The notes under the pieces: model-generated
The model's input: only the letters and a program-made list of their open reading frames with translations
Databases searched by the model: none
Told to the model about the DNA's origin: nothing
Assembly: GCA_964568355.1 (NCBI GenBank)
Contig: CAZMRK010000017.1
Location: 1 to 11,882, forward strand
Source: JAJPJX01 sp964568355
GTDB taxonomy: Bacteria; Acidobacteriota; Terriglobia; Bryobacterales; Bryobacteraceae
Length of the DNA: 11,882 bases
Direction: 5' to 3'
Made by a program: the position numbers and the translations under genes
Shown: piece after piece, positions 1 through 6,992 of the stretch
How positions within the stretch are numbered: the first letter of the stretch is position 1
Layout: every line of letters begins with the position of its first letter

Positions 1-300
1 GGTAAATCGCTGTGTCTTGAAACCCTGCATTTCGACTGCGACGTTATATTCGCCGATTTCGATTGCAGGGAAGGAATAGTCTCCCGCGGAACTGGTGACC
101 GAACTGCGCGATTCGCCGGTAGCGGTGCGCGTAATGGTGACCTTGGCCCCCGGAACCGCGGCGCCGCTGGTATCCCCGACGAACCCCAGAATCTCGGCGG
201 ATGTGGTTTGCCCGTGTAAGACTGGCGGGACAACAGCCGCCAGCGTACACGCCACAAAGACAAAAGTCAGCCTGGAAAAAGACCTCGGACTTTGGATCAT
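1..300 (-). CDS. Oar-like TonB-dependent outer-membrane receptor, N-terminal part (cut by left edge)
   Basis: Reading leftward from the ATG at 300-298, the frame stays open for 100 codons to the window edge. Residues 1-30 form a signal peptide: basic n-region (Arg6, Arg10), hydrophobic core LTFVFVACTLAAVV, and likely cleavage near HG/Q31. Residues 35-100 look like a carboxypeptidase-regulatory-like Ig fold, with the pattern GDTSGAAVPGAKVTIT, then SAGDYSFPAIEIGEY, then GF. Plug and barrel would lie outside the window. A purine-rich ribosome site (GAGGGG on the minus strand, 311-306) lies 5 bases before the ATG and supports this start. Such proteins span the outer membrane and move large ligands with TonB energy; the ligand is unknown here. 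It is transcribed away from the six-gene cluster, from its own promoter. The Ig-like domain alone also occurs in other surface proteins, but the match to the other two receptors in this window makes a receptor the best call. Confidence 0.85.
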   Translation of the reverse strand, partial: MIQSPRSFSRLTFVFVACTLAAVVPPVLHGQTTSAEILGFVGDTSGAAVPGAKVTITRTATGESRSSVTSSAGDYSFPAIEIGEYNVAVEMQGFKTQRFT

Positions 301-342
301 GTAATCCCCTCTAGGTTTTTGGAATTTTAGAATGTTAGCGAG

Positions 343-370
343 AATATAGGCGGCCGGGCAGCGTTGTCAA
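343..370 (-). promoter_or_regulatory. Sigma70-type promoter of the leftward receptor gene
   Basis: On the minus strand, TTGACA (370-365, a perfect -35) is followed after 16 bases by TATATT (348-343, 5 of 6 against TATAAT). The predicted transcription start is near 336, leaving a leader of roughly 36 bases with the GAGGGG ribosome site at 311-306. Calling is by eye; the fit to consensus and the distance to the gene are both good. Confidence 0.6.
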
Positions 371-430
371 TAGGAAAAGCGCCGCCGATGCCCCATCTTC
401 CGATTAGAGTGACCAGTACTCAAAAAACCC

Positions 431-446
431 GTTCTGCTGAAAGAAC
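431..446. promoter_or_regulatory. Short inverted repeat, possible operator
   Basis: GTTCT (431-435) and AGAAC (442-446) form a perfect 5-base inverted repeat with a 6-base centre. It lies between the two divergent promoters, where a shared operator would be expected. A repeat this short can arise by chance, so this is only a candidate. Confidence 0.2.
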
Positions 447-466
447 ATCATATCTACCATCGTGGC

Positions 467-505
467 GCACGCTTCAGCGTGCCGCGTCGACGCTCTCGTC
501 GACGC
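467..505. repeat. Tandem hairpins, REP-like palindromic element candidate
   Basis: Two perfect hairpins sit one base apart. The first pairs GCACGCT (467-473) with AGCGTGC (476-482), in effect a 6-bp stem with a TTCA loop. The second pairs GCGTCGAC (484-491) with GTCGACGC (498-505), an 8-bp stem with loop GCTCTC. No T-tract follows on either strand and no gene ends here, so an intrinsic terminator is unlikely. Paired GC-rich palindromes in a non-coding gap resemble REP/BIME-type dispersed elements. No second copy lies in this window, so the repeat status is inferred. Confidence 0.4.
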
Positions 506-570
506 AAGGAAGCGATCTTTCCTCCCTCTCCCCATTCACCGCGCAATCCGGATCTTCCGTCAGATTTTCG

Positions 571-599
571 TTGACAGAGCCATTCGGAGCGCATAACAT
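571..599 (+). promoter_or_regulatory. Sigma70-type promoter of the six-gene operon
   Basis: TTGACA (571-576, perfect -35) is followed after 17 bases by TAACAT (594-599, 4 of 6 against TATAAT). The spacing is optimal and the predicted start is near 606, which leaves a leader of about 49 bases before the SDR start at 655. No other stretch upstream of the plus-strand genes fits as well, including the 50-base gap at 3691-3740. Confidence 0.6.
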
Positions 600-654
600 A
601 TGATCTTTAAGGAAAGAGCGGGGAGGCGGCCCGTTCCGTGGTCAACTGGGGAGC

Positions 655-1422
655 ATGAAAGATCGTATTGTCGTCATCACAGGTTCTGGATCCGGTATCG
701 GGCGAGCTTCGGCCCTCGAATTCGCCCGCCGCGGCGCGCAGGTGGCCGTGGCCGATATCAACGCCGCCGGAGCCCGCGAAACCGTCGCGATGATTCAAGC
801 TGCCGGCGGGAGCGCCGGCGCCTTCCCCGTGGACGTGGCCGATCCGGAATCGGTGCGGCATCTGGTGGCCGCCACGATCGGGGCATTTGGAGCGGTCCAC
901 GTCCTGTTCAACAATGCCGCCATTCAGGTGAACAAGTGGATCGAAGAAACCTCGGATGAGGAATGGATGCGCCAGATGGCCGTGAATCTCGGCGGAATCT
1001 TTCATTGTTCGAAATATTTTCTGCCGCACCTTCGAGCGGTCCGGGGGTGCATTATCAACATGTCCTCGGTGAACGGGTTTTTCGTCGAGCCGATGTGCGC
1101 GGGGTATTGCGCCACCAAGGGCGGCATCATTGCGCTCACCAAGGCCATGGCCATCGACTACGGACGGCAGGGGATCCGCGTGAACTGCATCTGTCCCGGT
1201 TATATCGACGCGGGACTGGCGCAGGGTTACTTTGAGGCTCAGCCCGATCCCGCGGCGGCACGCCAGGCAGCGGGCGGCTTGCATGCGCTCGGTCGTATCG
1301 GTCGCCCCGAAGAGGTCGCGCGGGCTGCCGTGTTTCTTTCCGGCAGCGAAGCCTCCTTTGTCACCGGAACCGCGCTGGTCGTCGATGGAGGGTTCGGTTC
1401 GGGTCTTCCTTATAACGGTTGA
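655..1422 (+). CDS. Classical SDR-family NAD(P)-dependent oxidoreductase
   Basis: This is a 255-residue cytoplasmic enzyme of the classical short-chain dehydrogenase/reductase family, at normal family length. The cofactor motif TGSGSGIG is at residues 9-16. Asp34 at the end of the second strand suggests NAD(H) rather than NADP(H). NNAA at 86-89 replaces the usual NNAG. The catalytic tetrad is complete: Asn111, Ser138, Tyr151 and Lys155 (YCATK). The PG motif after the sixth strand is at 181-182, and the C-terminal TGTALVVDGG block is intact. The start ATG is the only one in frame after the TGA at 601-603. The purine run GGGGAG (648-653) is only one base from it, which is closer than ideal. The next gene is a transaminase 6 bases downstream, so the substrate may be the oxo compound or alcohol linked to that reaction. 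Substrate cannot be told from sequence; FabG-like and sugar or steroid dehydrogenases share all these motifs. Confidence 0.92.
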   Translation: MKDRIVVITGSGSGIGRASALEFARRGAQVAVADINAAGARETVAMIQAAGGSAGAFPVDVADPESVRHLVAATIGAFGAVHVLFNNAAIQVNKWIEETSDEEWMRQMAVNLGGIFHCSKYFLPHLRAVRGCIINMSSVNGFFVEPMCAGYCATKGGIIALTKAMAIDYGRQGIRVNCICPGYIDAGLAQGYFEAQPDPAAARQAAGGLHALGRIGRPEEVARAAVFLSGSEASFVTGTALVVDGGFGSGLPYNG

Positions 1423-1428
1423 ACGCTT

Positions 1429-2769
1429 ATGCCACTAGCCACGCGCGAAGAGTCGCTCCTGAGACGTACGTTTCTCGATTACCAGCCGATGCCGGACTTT
1501 CTGAAGAACCCGCTGATCTTCAGCCGGGCCGACGGGCTGTATCTCTGGGATACCGCGGGGAAACGATACTTCGACGCCATTGGCGGCATCTTTGTCGCAA
1601 TCCTCGGCCATCGCCATCCCCGCGTCATGGAGGCCATGCGGCGCCAGATGGAGCAGATGACCTTCGCTCCTCCGCTGCACGGCATCTCGGAAGTCACACT
1701 GGATCTGGTCGAGAAAGTGGGGTCCGTAGCCCCGGAAGGGATGACATATGTTAAGGCTCTCAGCGGCGGATCCGAAGCCGTGGAATGTGCTTTGAAATTC
1801 TGCCGCCAATATCACAAGCAGACCGGCCACCCCGGCAAGTATAAGTTCATCAGCCGTTATCACAGCTACCACGGCGGGACATTCGGCGCGATGGGAGCCA
1901 GCGGAACCGGGGCACGAAAGTCCAGGTTTGAGCCGCAGATGGGCGGCTTTCTCAAGGTCATGCCGCCGAGCGAATACCGGGACCGCTTCGCGACCTGGGA
2001 AGAGGCGAACCGGTTTGCCGCGCGATGTTTTGAAGATGTCATCGTTCACGAGGACCCGGAGACCGTCGCGGGCGTGATTCTCGAGCCGATCGGGAATACC
2101 GGCGGCATCATTACACCCACTCGCGAATATTTTTCTCTCATCCGGGAGATCTGCAACCGTTACGGCGTGACCTTGATCTATGACGAAGTCATCACTGGCT
2201 TCGCCAAGACCGGCAGCATGTTCGCTGCCCAGGCCTTCGATGTGATTCCGGACATCATCTGTACGGGCAAGGGTATCTCGAGCGGCGCGGTTCCCCTCGG
2301 CGCGATGATCGCTCGGCAGGATATGGCCGAAGCCTTCTGGGGTGAGGCTGCGGACGGCCTTCATTTCGCGCACGGGCACACCTTTGCCGGCAATCCGCTG
2401 GCTGCGGCAGTCGGAATCGCCGTAATCGACGAACTCGTGGAAAAGAACCTGTGTGAAAAAGCCGGAAGGATGGGGGCATATCTGGTAGACCGCCTGTCCG
2501 GCTTGAAGAAGTTGGGCATTGTCCGGGAGATTCGAGGGAAGGGCATTCTCCTGGGCGTGGAGTTTGTGCGGGATACGCGCACCATGCAGCCGTTCCCGGA
2601 GCTGGGGACCGCCCTGAAACGGACCGCCCTCGAGAACGGCATCATCCTGCGGGTAGACCCTTCCTGGTTTGCCGTGGCGCCGCCCCTGATCGCCGGGGAA
2701 TCAGACCTCGACGAGATGTGCGCCCTCATCGAGAAAAGCGTCACGGACGCGCTGGCACGGGTGAAGTAG
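1429..2769 (+). CDS. PLP-dependent class III aminotransferase
   Basis: This is a 446-residue fold-type I, class III (omega-type) aminotransferase, the family of GABA, beta-alanine, taurine and alanine-glyoxylate 2 transaminases. It moves an amino group, often one distant from a carboxylate, to an oxo acid such as pyruvate or 2-oxoglutarate. Visible residues: SGGSEA (112-117) for the PLP phosphate, YHSYHGGT (144-151) whose aromatic stacks on the ring, ILEP (217-220), Asp252 in YDEVITGF binding the pyridine nitrogen, Schiff-base Lys281 in CTGKGISSG, and Thr318 in HTFAGNP. Length and motifs are complete. It must start after the SDR stop, because both genes share a frame; ATG 1429 lies 6 bases beyond it, and no strong ribosome site is seen, which suggests coupled translation. 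Next to a transporter and a dehydrogenase, a catabolic role on an amine or omega-amino acid is likely. The exact donor is unknown, and I avoid a gene symbol. Confidence 0.93.
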   Translation: MPLATREESLLRRTFLDYQPMPDFLKNPLIFSRADGLYLWDTAGKRYFDAIGGIFVAILGHRHPRVMEAMRRQMEQMTFAPPLHGISEVTLDLVEKVGSVAPEGMTYVKALSGGSEAVECALKFCRQYHKQTGHPGKYKFISRYHSYHGGTFGAMGASGTGARKSRFEPQMGGFLKVMPPSEYRDRFATWEEANRFAARCFEDVIVHEDPETVAGVILEPIGNTGGIITPTREYFSLIREICNRYGVTLIYDEVITGFAKTGSMFAAQAFDVIPDIICTGKGISSGAVPLGAMIARQDMAEAFWGEAADGLHFAHGHTFAGNPLAAAVGIAVIDELVEKNLCEKAGRMGAYLVDRLSGLKKLGIVREIRGKGILLGVEFVRDTRTMQPFPELGTALKRTALENGIILRVDPSWFAVAPPLIAGESDLDEMCALIEKSVTDALARVK

Positions 2770-3690
2770 ATGACCGGACGCGGGCGACTGCACGATTGGA
2801 TGCTGCTGTTGGGATGTAACCTGATCTGGGCCAGCCAGTTCGTCGTTGTCAAACTGGTTCAGCAGCAGATGGGACCGCTCTTCGCGGTGTTCTTTCCCAT
2901 GGCGATCTCGATGCTTCTGTTGATTCCGATCGTGCGGCGGGAGCGCCCCGCGCCGGTGCCGGCGGCGGACGTAAAGAGGTTCGTGATCATCGGCGTCTTC
3001 GGCCAGGTTGCCGCCCAGTTGTTCATTACCTGGGGTGTTCGCCTGTCGCTCGCCTCCAATGCCGCGCTGCTCTCGCTGGCTTTGCCGGTAATCACGGCGG
3101 TGATGGCCTATGCGATTCTCGGCGAGCGGATGACGCCGGTCCGCTGGATCAGTTTCGCGCTGGCGATCGCGGGCGTGGCGGCCTGTTCGGGCGTCGATTG
3201 GCATGAATTGAACATTGGCAGTTCGCGATTCCTGTCCGGCAACATCATGATCGTGGCGAGTGTCGCCGGAAGCGCTTTCTACAATACGTACAGCAAGAAG
3301 CTGCTTACCCGGTATTCTCCGCTCCAGGTGTTGCTCTATAGCTATTACGCGGTGATCGCGTTCATGCTGCCCGTTGTTCTCTATCTCGAGCCTGGCGGCT
3401 TCCGCGAGATTCCGCACTTTCATCTTCGGGTGTGGGTCGGTCTCGCGATTCTTGCGCTGCTCCAGTATTTTCTGTCGATGATCTGGTTTTTGGCCGTGTT
3501 GAGCCGCCTGGACGCAACTCAGGCGGCGCTTTCCAACTACCTGATTCCGTTCTTCGGCATACTGCTGGCGGCAGTGGTTCTCAATGAACACCTGACGCCT
3601 TACATGATGGCCGGAGGAGCGCTGGTTCTCGCCAGCACCTTCCTGGTCACCACCTATGAGGAACGGCAGGCACGGCGCACGGCTGGTTGA
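2770..3690 (+). CDS. EamA/DMT-family inner-membrane transporter
   Basis: This 306-residue protein is almost wholly hydrophobic, with about ten membrane segments (near 10-29, 35-55, 70-89, 96-117, 125-141, 157-175, 184-204, 219-244, 254-271, 276-294). It has the two-fold internal repeat of the EamA (drug/metabolite transporter) family. The first half ends with AYAILGERMTP (113-123) and the second with the matching AVVLNEHLTP (268-277), the usual family landmark before the last helix of each repeat. The family carries amino acids, their derivatives, nucleosides and other small metabolites across the inner membrane, often as exporters. The ATG directly follows the aminotransferase stop (TAGATG) with no base between, so translation is probably coupled. 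In this operon it may import a hydrolysis product made in the periplasm or export an amine or amino acid by-product; direction cannot be told from sequence. Confidence 0.9.
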   Translation: MTGRGRLHDWMLLLGCNLIWASQFVVVKLVQQQMGPLFAVFFPMAISMLLLIPIVRRERPAPVPAADVKRFVIIGVFGQVAAQLFITWGVRLSLASNAALLSLALPVITAVMAYAILGERMTPVRWISFALAIAGVAACSGVDWHELNIGSSRFLSGNIMIVASVAGSAFYNTYSKKLLTRYSPLQVLLYSYYAVIAFMLPVVLYLEPGGFREIPHFHLRVWVGLAILALLQYFLSMIWFLAVLSRLDATQAALSNYLIPFFGILLAAVVLNEHLTPYMMAGGALVLASTFLVTTYEERQARRTAG

Positions 3691-3706
3691 AAGTGTAGTG
3701 TCGGGA

Positions 3707-3733
3707 GGCCGTACCGCATCACGGCCGGGAGGG
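3707..3733 (+). promoter_or_regulatory. Leader hairpin next to the ribosome site of the central receptor gene
   Basis: GGCCGT (3707-3712) pairs perfectly with ACGGCC (3721-3726) across an 8-base loop. The strong ribosome site GGGAGGG (3727-3733) begins directly at the foot of the stem, 7 bases before the ATG at 3741. This lies in the only sizeable gap inside the operon (3691-3740). The ribosome site is exposed when the stem forms. The hairpin could protect the distal mRNA from nucleases or set expression of the receptor apart from the upstream enzymes; this is inference. Confidence 0.35.
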
Positions 3734-3740
3734 ATTTCCA

Positions 3741-6700
3741 ATGAATAAAGTTCTGCTCACCCAGTGTCTGTCGCTGGCGGCATTGTTCTCCGGTATGGCC
3801 TTCGCGCAGAGCACCGGAGCGATTCACGGCAGCGCCCAGGACAGTTCGGGAGCCACGATTCCCGAAGTGCAGGTCACCGCTATCCAGCAGGGTACGAACC
3901 TCACTCGCCAAACCACGACCAACTCCGCGGGCGAATATCTGATTCCGGAACTTCCGGTCGGTACCTACGAGGTCCGGTTCGCAAAAACCGGGTTCGCATC
4001 GTTCCTGCAGCGCAACGTTTTGCTGCAGGTGAGTACGAATGTCGAAGTAAATGGAATGCTCCAGGTAGCCGGCGCCACCACCGAGGTGACGGTGAATGCG
4101 GAAGCCACCTTGGTGCAGACCACCAACACAGCCGTGATTCAGGTTGTCGATCAGAAGCGTGTGGAAGATCTGCCGTTGAATGGGCGCAACGTCTTGCAAC
4201 TGGTCACGATCAACGCGGGCGTGGCCGACCGGGGCGCAACCGGCTCGACGATTCAGACCAACACGCTTTCCAAAGGACGGTATCAGGTGCCGGCATCGGT
4301 GAATGGCTCGCGCGGAAATGCGACCAACTACACGCTCGACGGTGCCGATAACAACGACAGCTATACGAACATCGCGGCTCCATTTCCGAATCCGGATGCG
4401 GTCCAGGAGTTCAGCATTCAGACGAATGCGTTCGACGCACAGTATGGGCGCGGCGTGGGCGGCATCGTGAATATGGTTACGCGCAGCGGCACCAACTCCT
4501 TTCACGGCACCGTATTCGAATATCTGCGCAACAACGTGCTGAACGCCGGGAACTTTTTTTCAGGCCGGGATGCGCTGAAACGCAATCAGTTCGGCTTTTC
4601 GATCGGCGGACCGGTGCTCCTGCCTAAACTCTACAACGGCCGGAACCGCACCTTTGTTTTCGGCTCTTACCAGGGGACCCGGGATAGTGTAGCCACCCCT
4701 GGATTCTCCGTGGTGGCGCCGAGTGCGGCCATGAAACAGGGCGATCTGTCTGCCTTCTTGAAATCGGATGGAACCGGCCGCATCAAAGATCCGCTGGGCG
4801 GATATTTCCCGAACAATCAAATTCCCGTCAGCCGGTTCGACCCGGTAGCAACGAACCTGCTGAAATACTTTCCTGTCTCGAACGACCCCAACTATGTCGC
4901 GCGCTTCGGAACGCCCGCCAACCGGACGAACGAAGACCAGTACGTTCTGCGCGGCGACCAGATCATCACTCCCAAACAGCAACTGACGCTGCGATACTTT
5001 CTGCTCCGGTATGACAATCCGTGGAGCTATATCCCGGACAACATCCTCTATGTCGTGAACGGGCAGTTTGGGAATGCGCACAATGCGGCCTTGGTCCACA
5101 CGTATACGATCACGCCCCGCCTGCTGAACCAGTTTGTAGTCGGATTCAACCGGCAAACTCCTCAGTCCAGCACGCCGGCCGGTTTGAATGTGAACTTCCA
5201 GTCAGCCGGGTCGCGCATCAATCTGGCTCCGTCGCCCACGATGGATCTTGCGGTCACCGGATGGACCGGCGCGACGCTCGGTCTTGGCTACGTGAGCGCG
5301 GGAACCAGTTATAGCATCGGCGACAACGTCAGCTTCATCACCGGCCGCCACAGCCTTCGATTCGGCTTCTCCGTAAATCGCAGCCGGATGGATAAGAATT
5401 CCAACTTCACCAGCGGCGGCAATGCGACCTTCTCCGGCCTGCTGTCGAGCGATCCCGGCAAATCGAATGCCGGAAATTCCTTCGCCGAGTTTCTGCTCGG
5501 CGAAGTGGACGCGTTCCGCCAGCAGTCCATGTGGAGCGAACGCATCCAGTTGCAGACGCCCGCGCTCTACATTCAGGACGATATCCGCCTCACGCGCCGT
5601 CTGACGGCGAACCTTGGGCTCAGGTGGGATCCGCGGTTCGATATCCGGGAGAACGAGTTCGACAAGAAGATGACGTTCCTGCCGAATAGTCCCGCCTTTC
5701 AGTCCACGCGGTTTCCGAACGCGCCCCACGGGCTCGCGTTCCTGGGAGACCCGGGCTTCGAGGACCAGATTACGAAGAACAAACTGAAGAATTTCGCCCC
5801 GCGCGTGGGCCTGGCGTTTCAGCTCACTCCGAGAACCGTCCTGCGGGGCGCCTATGGAATTTTCTACGACCAGCAGATGTTGATTAATAACAACCGGTCG
5901 GCTCAAGGCGCTCCTTTTATCCAGCAGGTGCTGCTCAACAGTGTCAGCCTGTCGAACCCATACGGCAGTGGGACGCCGATCAATCCCAGCCCCATCTATC
6001 CGGGCCGGGACTTCATATTCAGCCCCGGACAGACCTGGTCGCTGCCGTCGGTCGATATGCCAACCGGATATATGCAGCAGTGGAACGTGATCGCGGAGCG
6101 GCAGTTCCGGGGCGACATGCTCTTGCGTGTCGGATACATCGGCTCAAAGGGGACGCACCTGCTCTCGAATGCGGAGGTGAACCCTGCGATTTACGGCCCG
6201 GGTGCCACCGCTGGGAATCGGGATGCTCGCAGACCCTTTCAGCCCATTGGATCGCTCACGTTGACTTCCGGCGGCGGCTGGTCCAGCTACAACTCGCTTC
6301 AGGTGACCGCCCAGAAGCGGTACAGCCACGGGATCAGCATTCTGGTGAACTATACCTGGTCAAAAGCCATCGACAATAGCTCATTCTGTCAGGGCGATGG
6401 ACCTTGCATGGGGCCGGACTACTCGAACTGGAATGCGAACCGCGGGCTATCCGATTTCGATACGCCGCATCGCCTCGTCGCATCGGGAATTCTCGAACAC
6501 CCCACGCTTGCGAAGTGGAATCCGGTCGCACGCAATATCCTGGGCGGCTGGCAGAGCAACTTCATCCTGGTCGCGCAATCGGGGATTCCATTCACCGTGG
6601 TAAGTGGAGTCAACAACAGCCTGACAGGCGTAGGCAATGATTTTGCCGACCTGACCGGCGTCGATTGGCGCCGCGATCATTCCTCCAAAAGCGATATGCT

Positions 6701-6992
6701 CGCGAACTATTTCAACACTGCGGCATTCAAGGTGAATGCCGTCGGTACAATCGGCACCGGACGCCGGAATCAGCTTCGCGGGCCGAACAACTGGACCCTG
6801 AATTATTCGCTTTTCAAGACTTTCCGTATCACCGAGCAGTTCAAGCTGGATTTCCGCGGGGAGTTCTTCAATATCTTGAACCACGCAAACTTCGGCCAGC
6901 CCAATGCCAACGTATCGAGCGCGGCTTTCGGACGCATCACGACTGCTGATAGCCCGCGCATCATCCAGTTTGGCTTGAAATTGTCCTTCTGA
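3741..6992 (+). CDS. Oar-like TonB-dependent outer-membrane receptor
   Basis: This complete 1083-residue protein has the usual Oar-like length and layout. Residues 1-22 are a signal peptide with cleavage after AFA. Residues 24-110 form a carboxypeptidase-regulatory-like Ig fold (GSAQDSSGATIPEVQV, then SAGEYLIPELPVGTYEV). A plug domain covers about 130-255, marked by VEDLPLNGRNV, TLDGADNND, PNPDAVQEF and GRGVGGIVNMVTRSGTNSFHG-type signatures. The remainder is the beta-barrel, with the familial ending FFNILNHANFGQPN and a terminal Phe after alternating hydrophobic residues, as needed for BAM-assisted insertion. I see no clear TonB box. The start is fixed by GGGAGGG 7 bases upstream. Its stop overlaps the next gene's start by one base, so its translation is tied to a secreted hydrolase. 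A receptor for the substrate or oligomer that the hydrolase attacks is the natural inference; the ligand itself is unknown. Confidence 0.93.
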   Translation: MNKVLLTQCLSLAALFSGMAFAQSTGAIHGSAQDSSGATIPEVQVTAIQQGTNLTRQTTTNSAGEYLIPELPVGTYEVRFAKTGFASFLQRNVLLQVSTNVEVNGMLQVAGATTEVTVNAEATLVQTTNTAVIQVVDQKRVEDLPLNGRNVLQLVTINAGVADRGATGSTIQTNTLSKGRYQVPASVNGSRGNATNYTLDGADNNDSYTNIAAPFPNPDAVQEFSIQTNAFDAQYGRGVGGIVNMVTRSGTNSFHGTVFEYLRNNVLNAGNFFSGRDALKRNQFGFSIGGPVLLPKLYNGRNRTFVFGSYQGTRDSVATPGFSVVAPSAAMKQGDLSAFLKSDGTGRIKDPLGGYFPNNQIPVSRFDPVATNLLKYFPVSNDPNYVARFGTPANRTNEDQYVLRGDQIITPKQQLTLRYFLLRYDNPWSYIPDNILYVVNGQFGNAHNAALVHTYTITPRLLNQFVVGFNRQTPQSSTPAGLNVNFQSAGSRINLAPSPTMDLAVTGWTGATLGLGYVSAGTSYSIGDNVSFITGRHSLRFGFSVNRSRMDKNSNFTSGGNATFSGLLSSDPGKSNAGNSFAEFLLGEVDAFRQQSMWSERIQLQTPALYIQDDIRLTRRLTANLGLRWDPRFDIRENEFDKKMTFLPNSPAFQSTRFPNAPHGLAFLGDPGFEDQITKNKLKNFAPRVGLAFQLTPRTVLRGAYGIFYDQQMLINNNRSAQGAPFIQQVLLNSVSLSNPYGSGTPINPSPIYPGRDFIFSPGQTWSLPSVDMPTGYMQQWNVIAERQFRGDMLLRVGYIGSKGTHLLSNAEVNPAIYGPGATAGNRDARRPFQPIGSLTLTSGGGWSSYNSLQVTAQKRYSHGISILVNYTWSKAIDNSSFCQGDGPCMGPDYSNWNANRGLSDFDTPHRLVASGILEHPTLAKWNPVARNILGGWQSNFILVAQSGIPFTVVSGVNNSLTGVGNDFADLTGVDWRRDHSSKSDMLANYFNTAAFKVNAVGTIGTGRRNQLRGPNNWTLNYSLFKTFRITEQFKLDFRGEFFNILNHANFGQPNANVSSAAFGRITTADSPRIIQFGLKLSF

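Larger units (their letters stand above)
301..654. other. Divergent intergenic region, no convincing gene
   Basis: These 354 bases separate two divergently transcribed units. Base composition is less GC-rich near 310-350 and 420-460 than in the flanking genes. The region holds a promoter facing each way, a 5-6-5 inverted repeat (431-446) and two tandem hairpins (467-505), all listed separately. A 79-codon open frame at 364-603 has no ribosome site and its translation runs through the hairpins, so I do not treat it as a gene. A regulator acting on both units could bind here, but none is encoded in the window. Confidence 0.6.

Noticed and set aside
95..304. A 69-codon plus-strand frame at the left edge
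   Set aside because: It is antisense to the leftward receptor, whose minus-strand start, signal peptide and ribosome site are clear.
364..603. A 79-codon plus-strand frame in the intergenic region
   Set aside because: It runs across the tandem hairpins and the operon promoter, lacks a ribosome site and gives low-complexity Ser/Arg-rich sequence.
600..959. A 119-codon plus-strand frame overlapping the SDR gene
   Set aside because: It is a frame-shifted reading of the SDR Rossmann region, and its ATG lies upstream of the predicted transcription start.
2701..3741. A 346-codon minus-strand frame opposite the EamA gene
   Set aside because: Its product is very rich in Arg, His and Gln, as expected of the reverse of a membrane protein gene, with no domain pattern.
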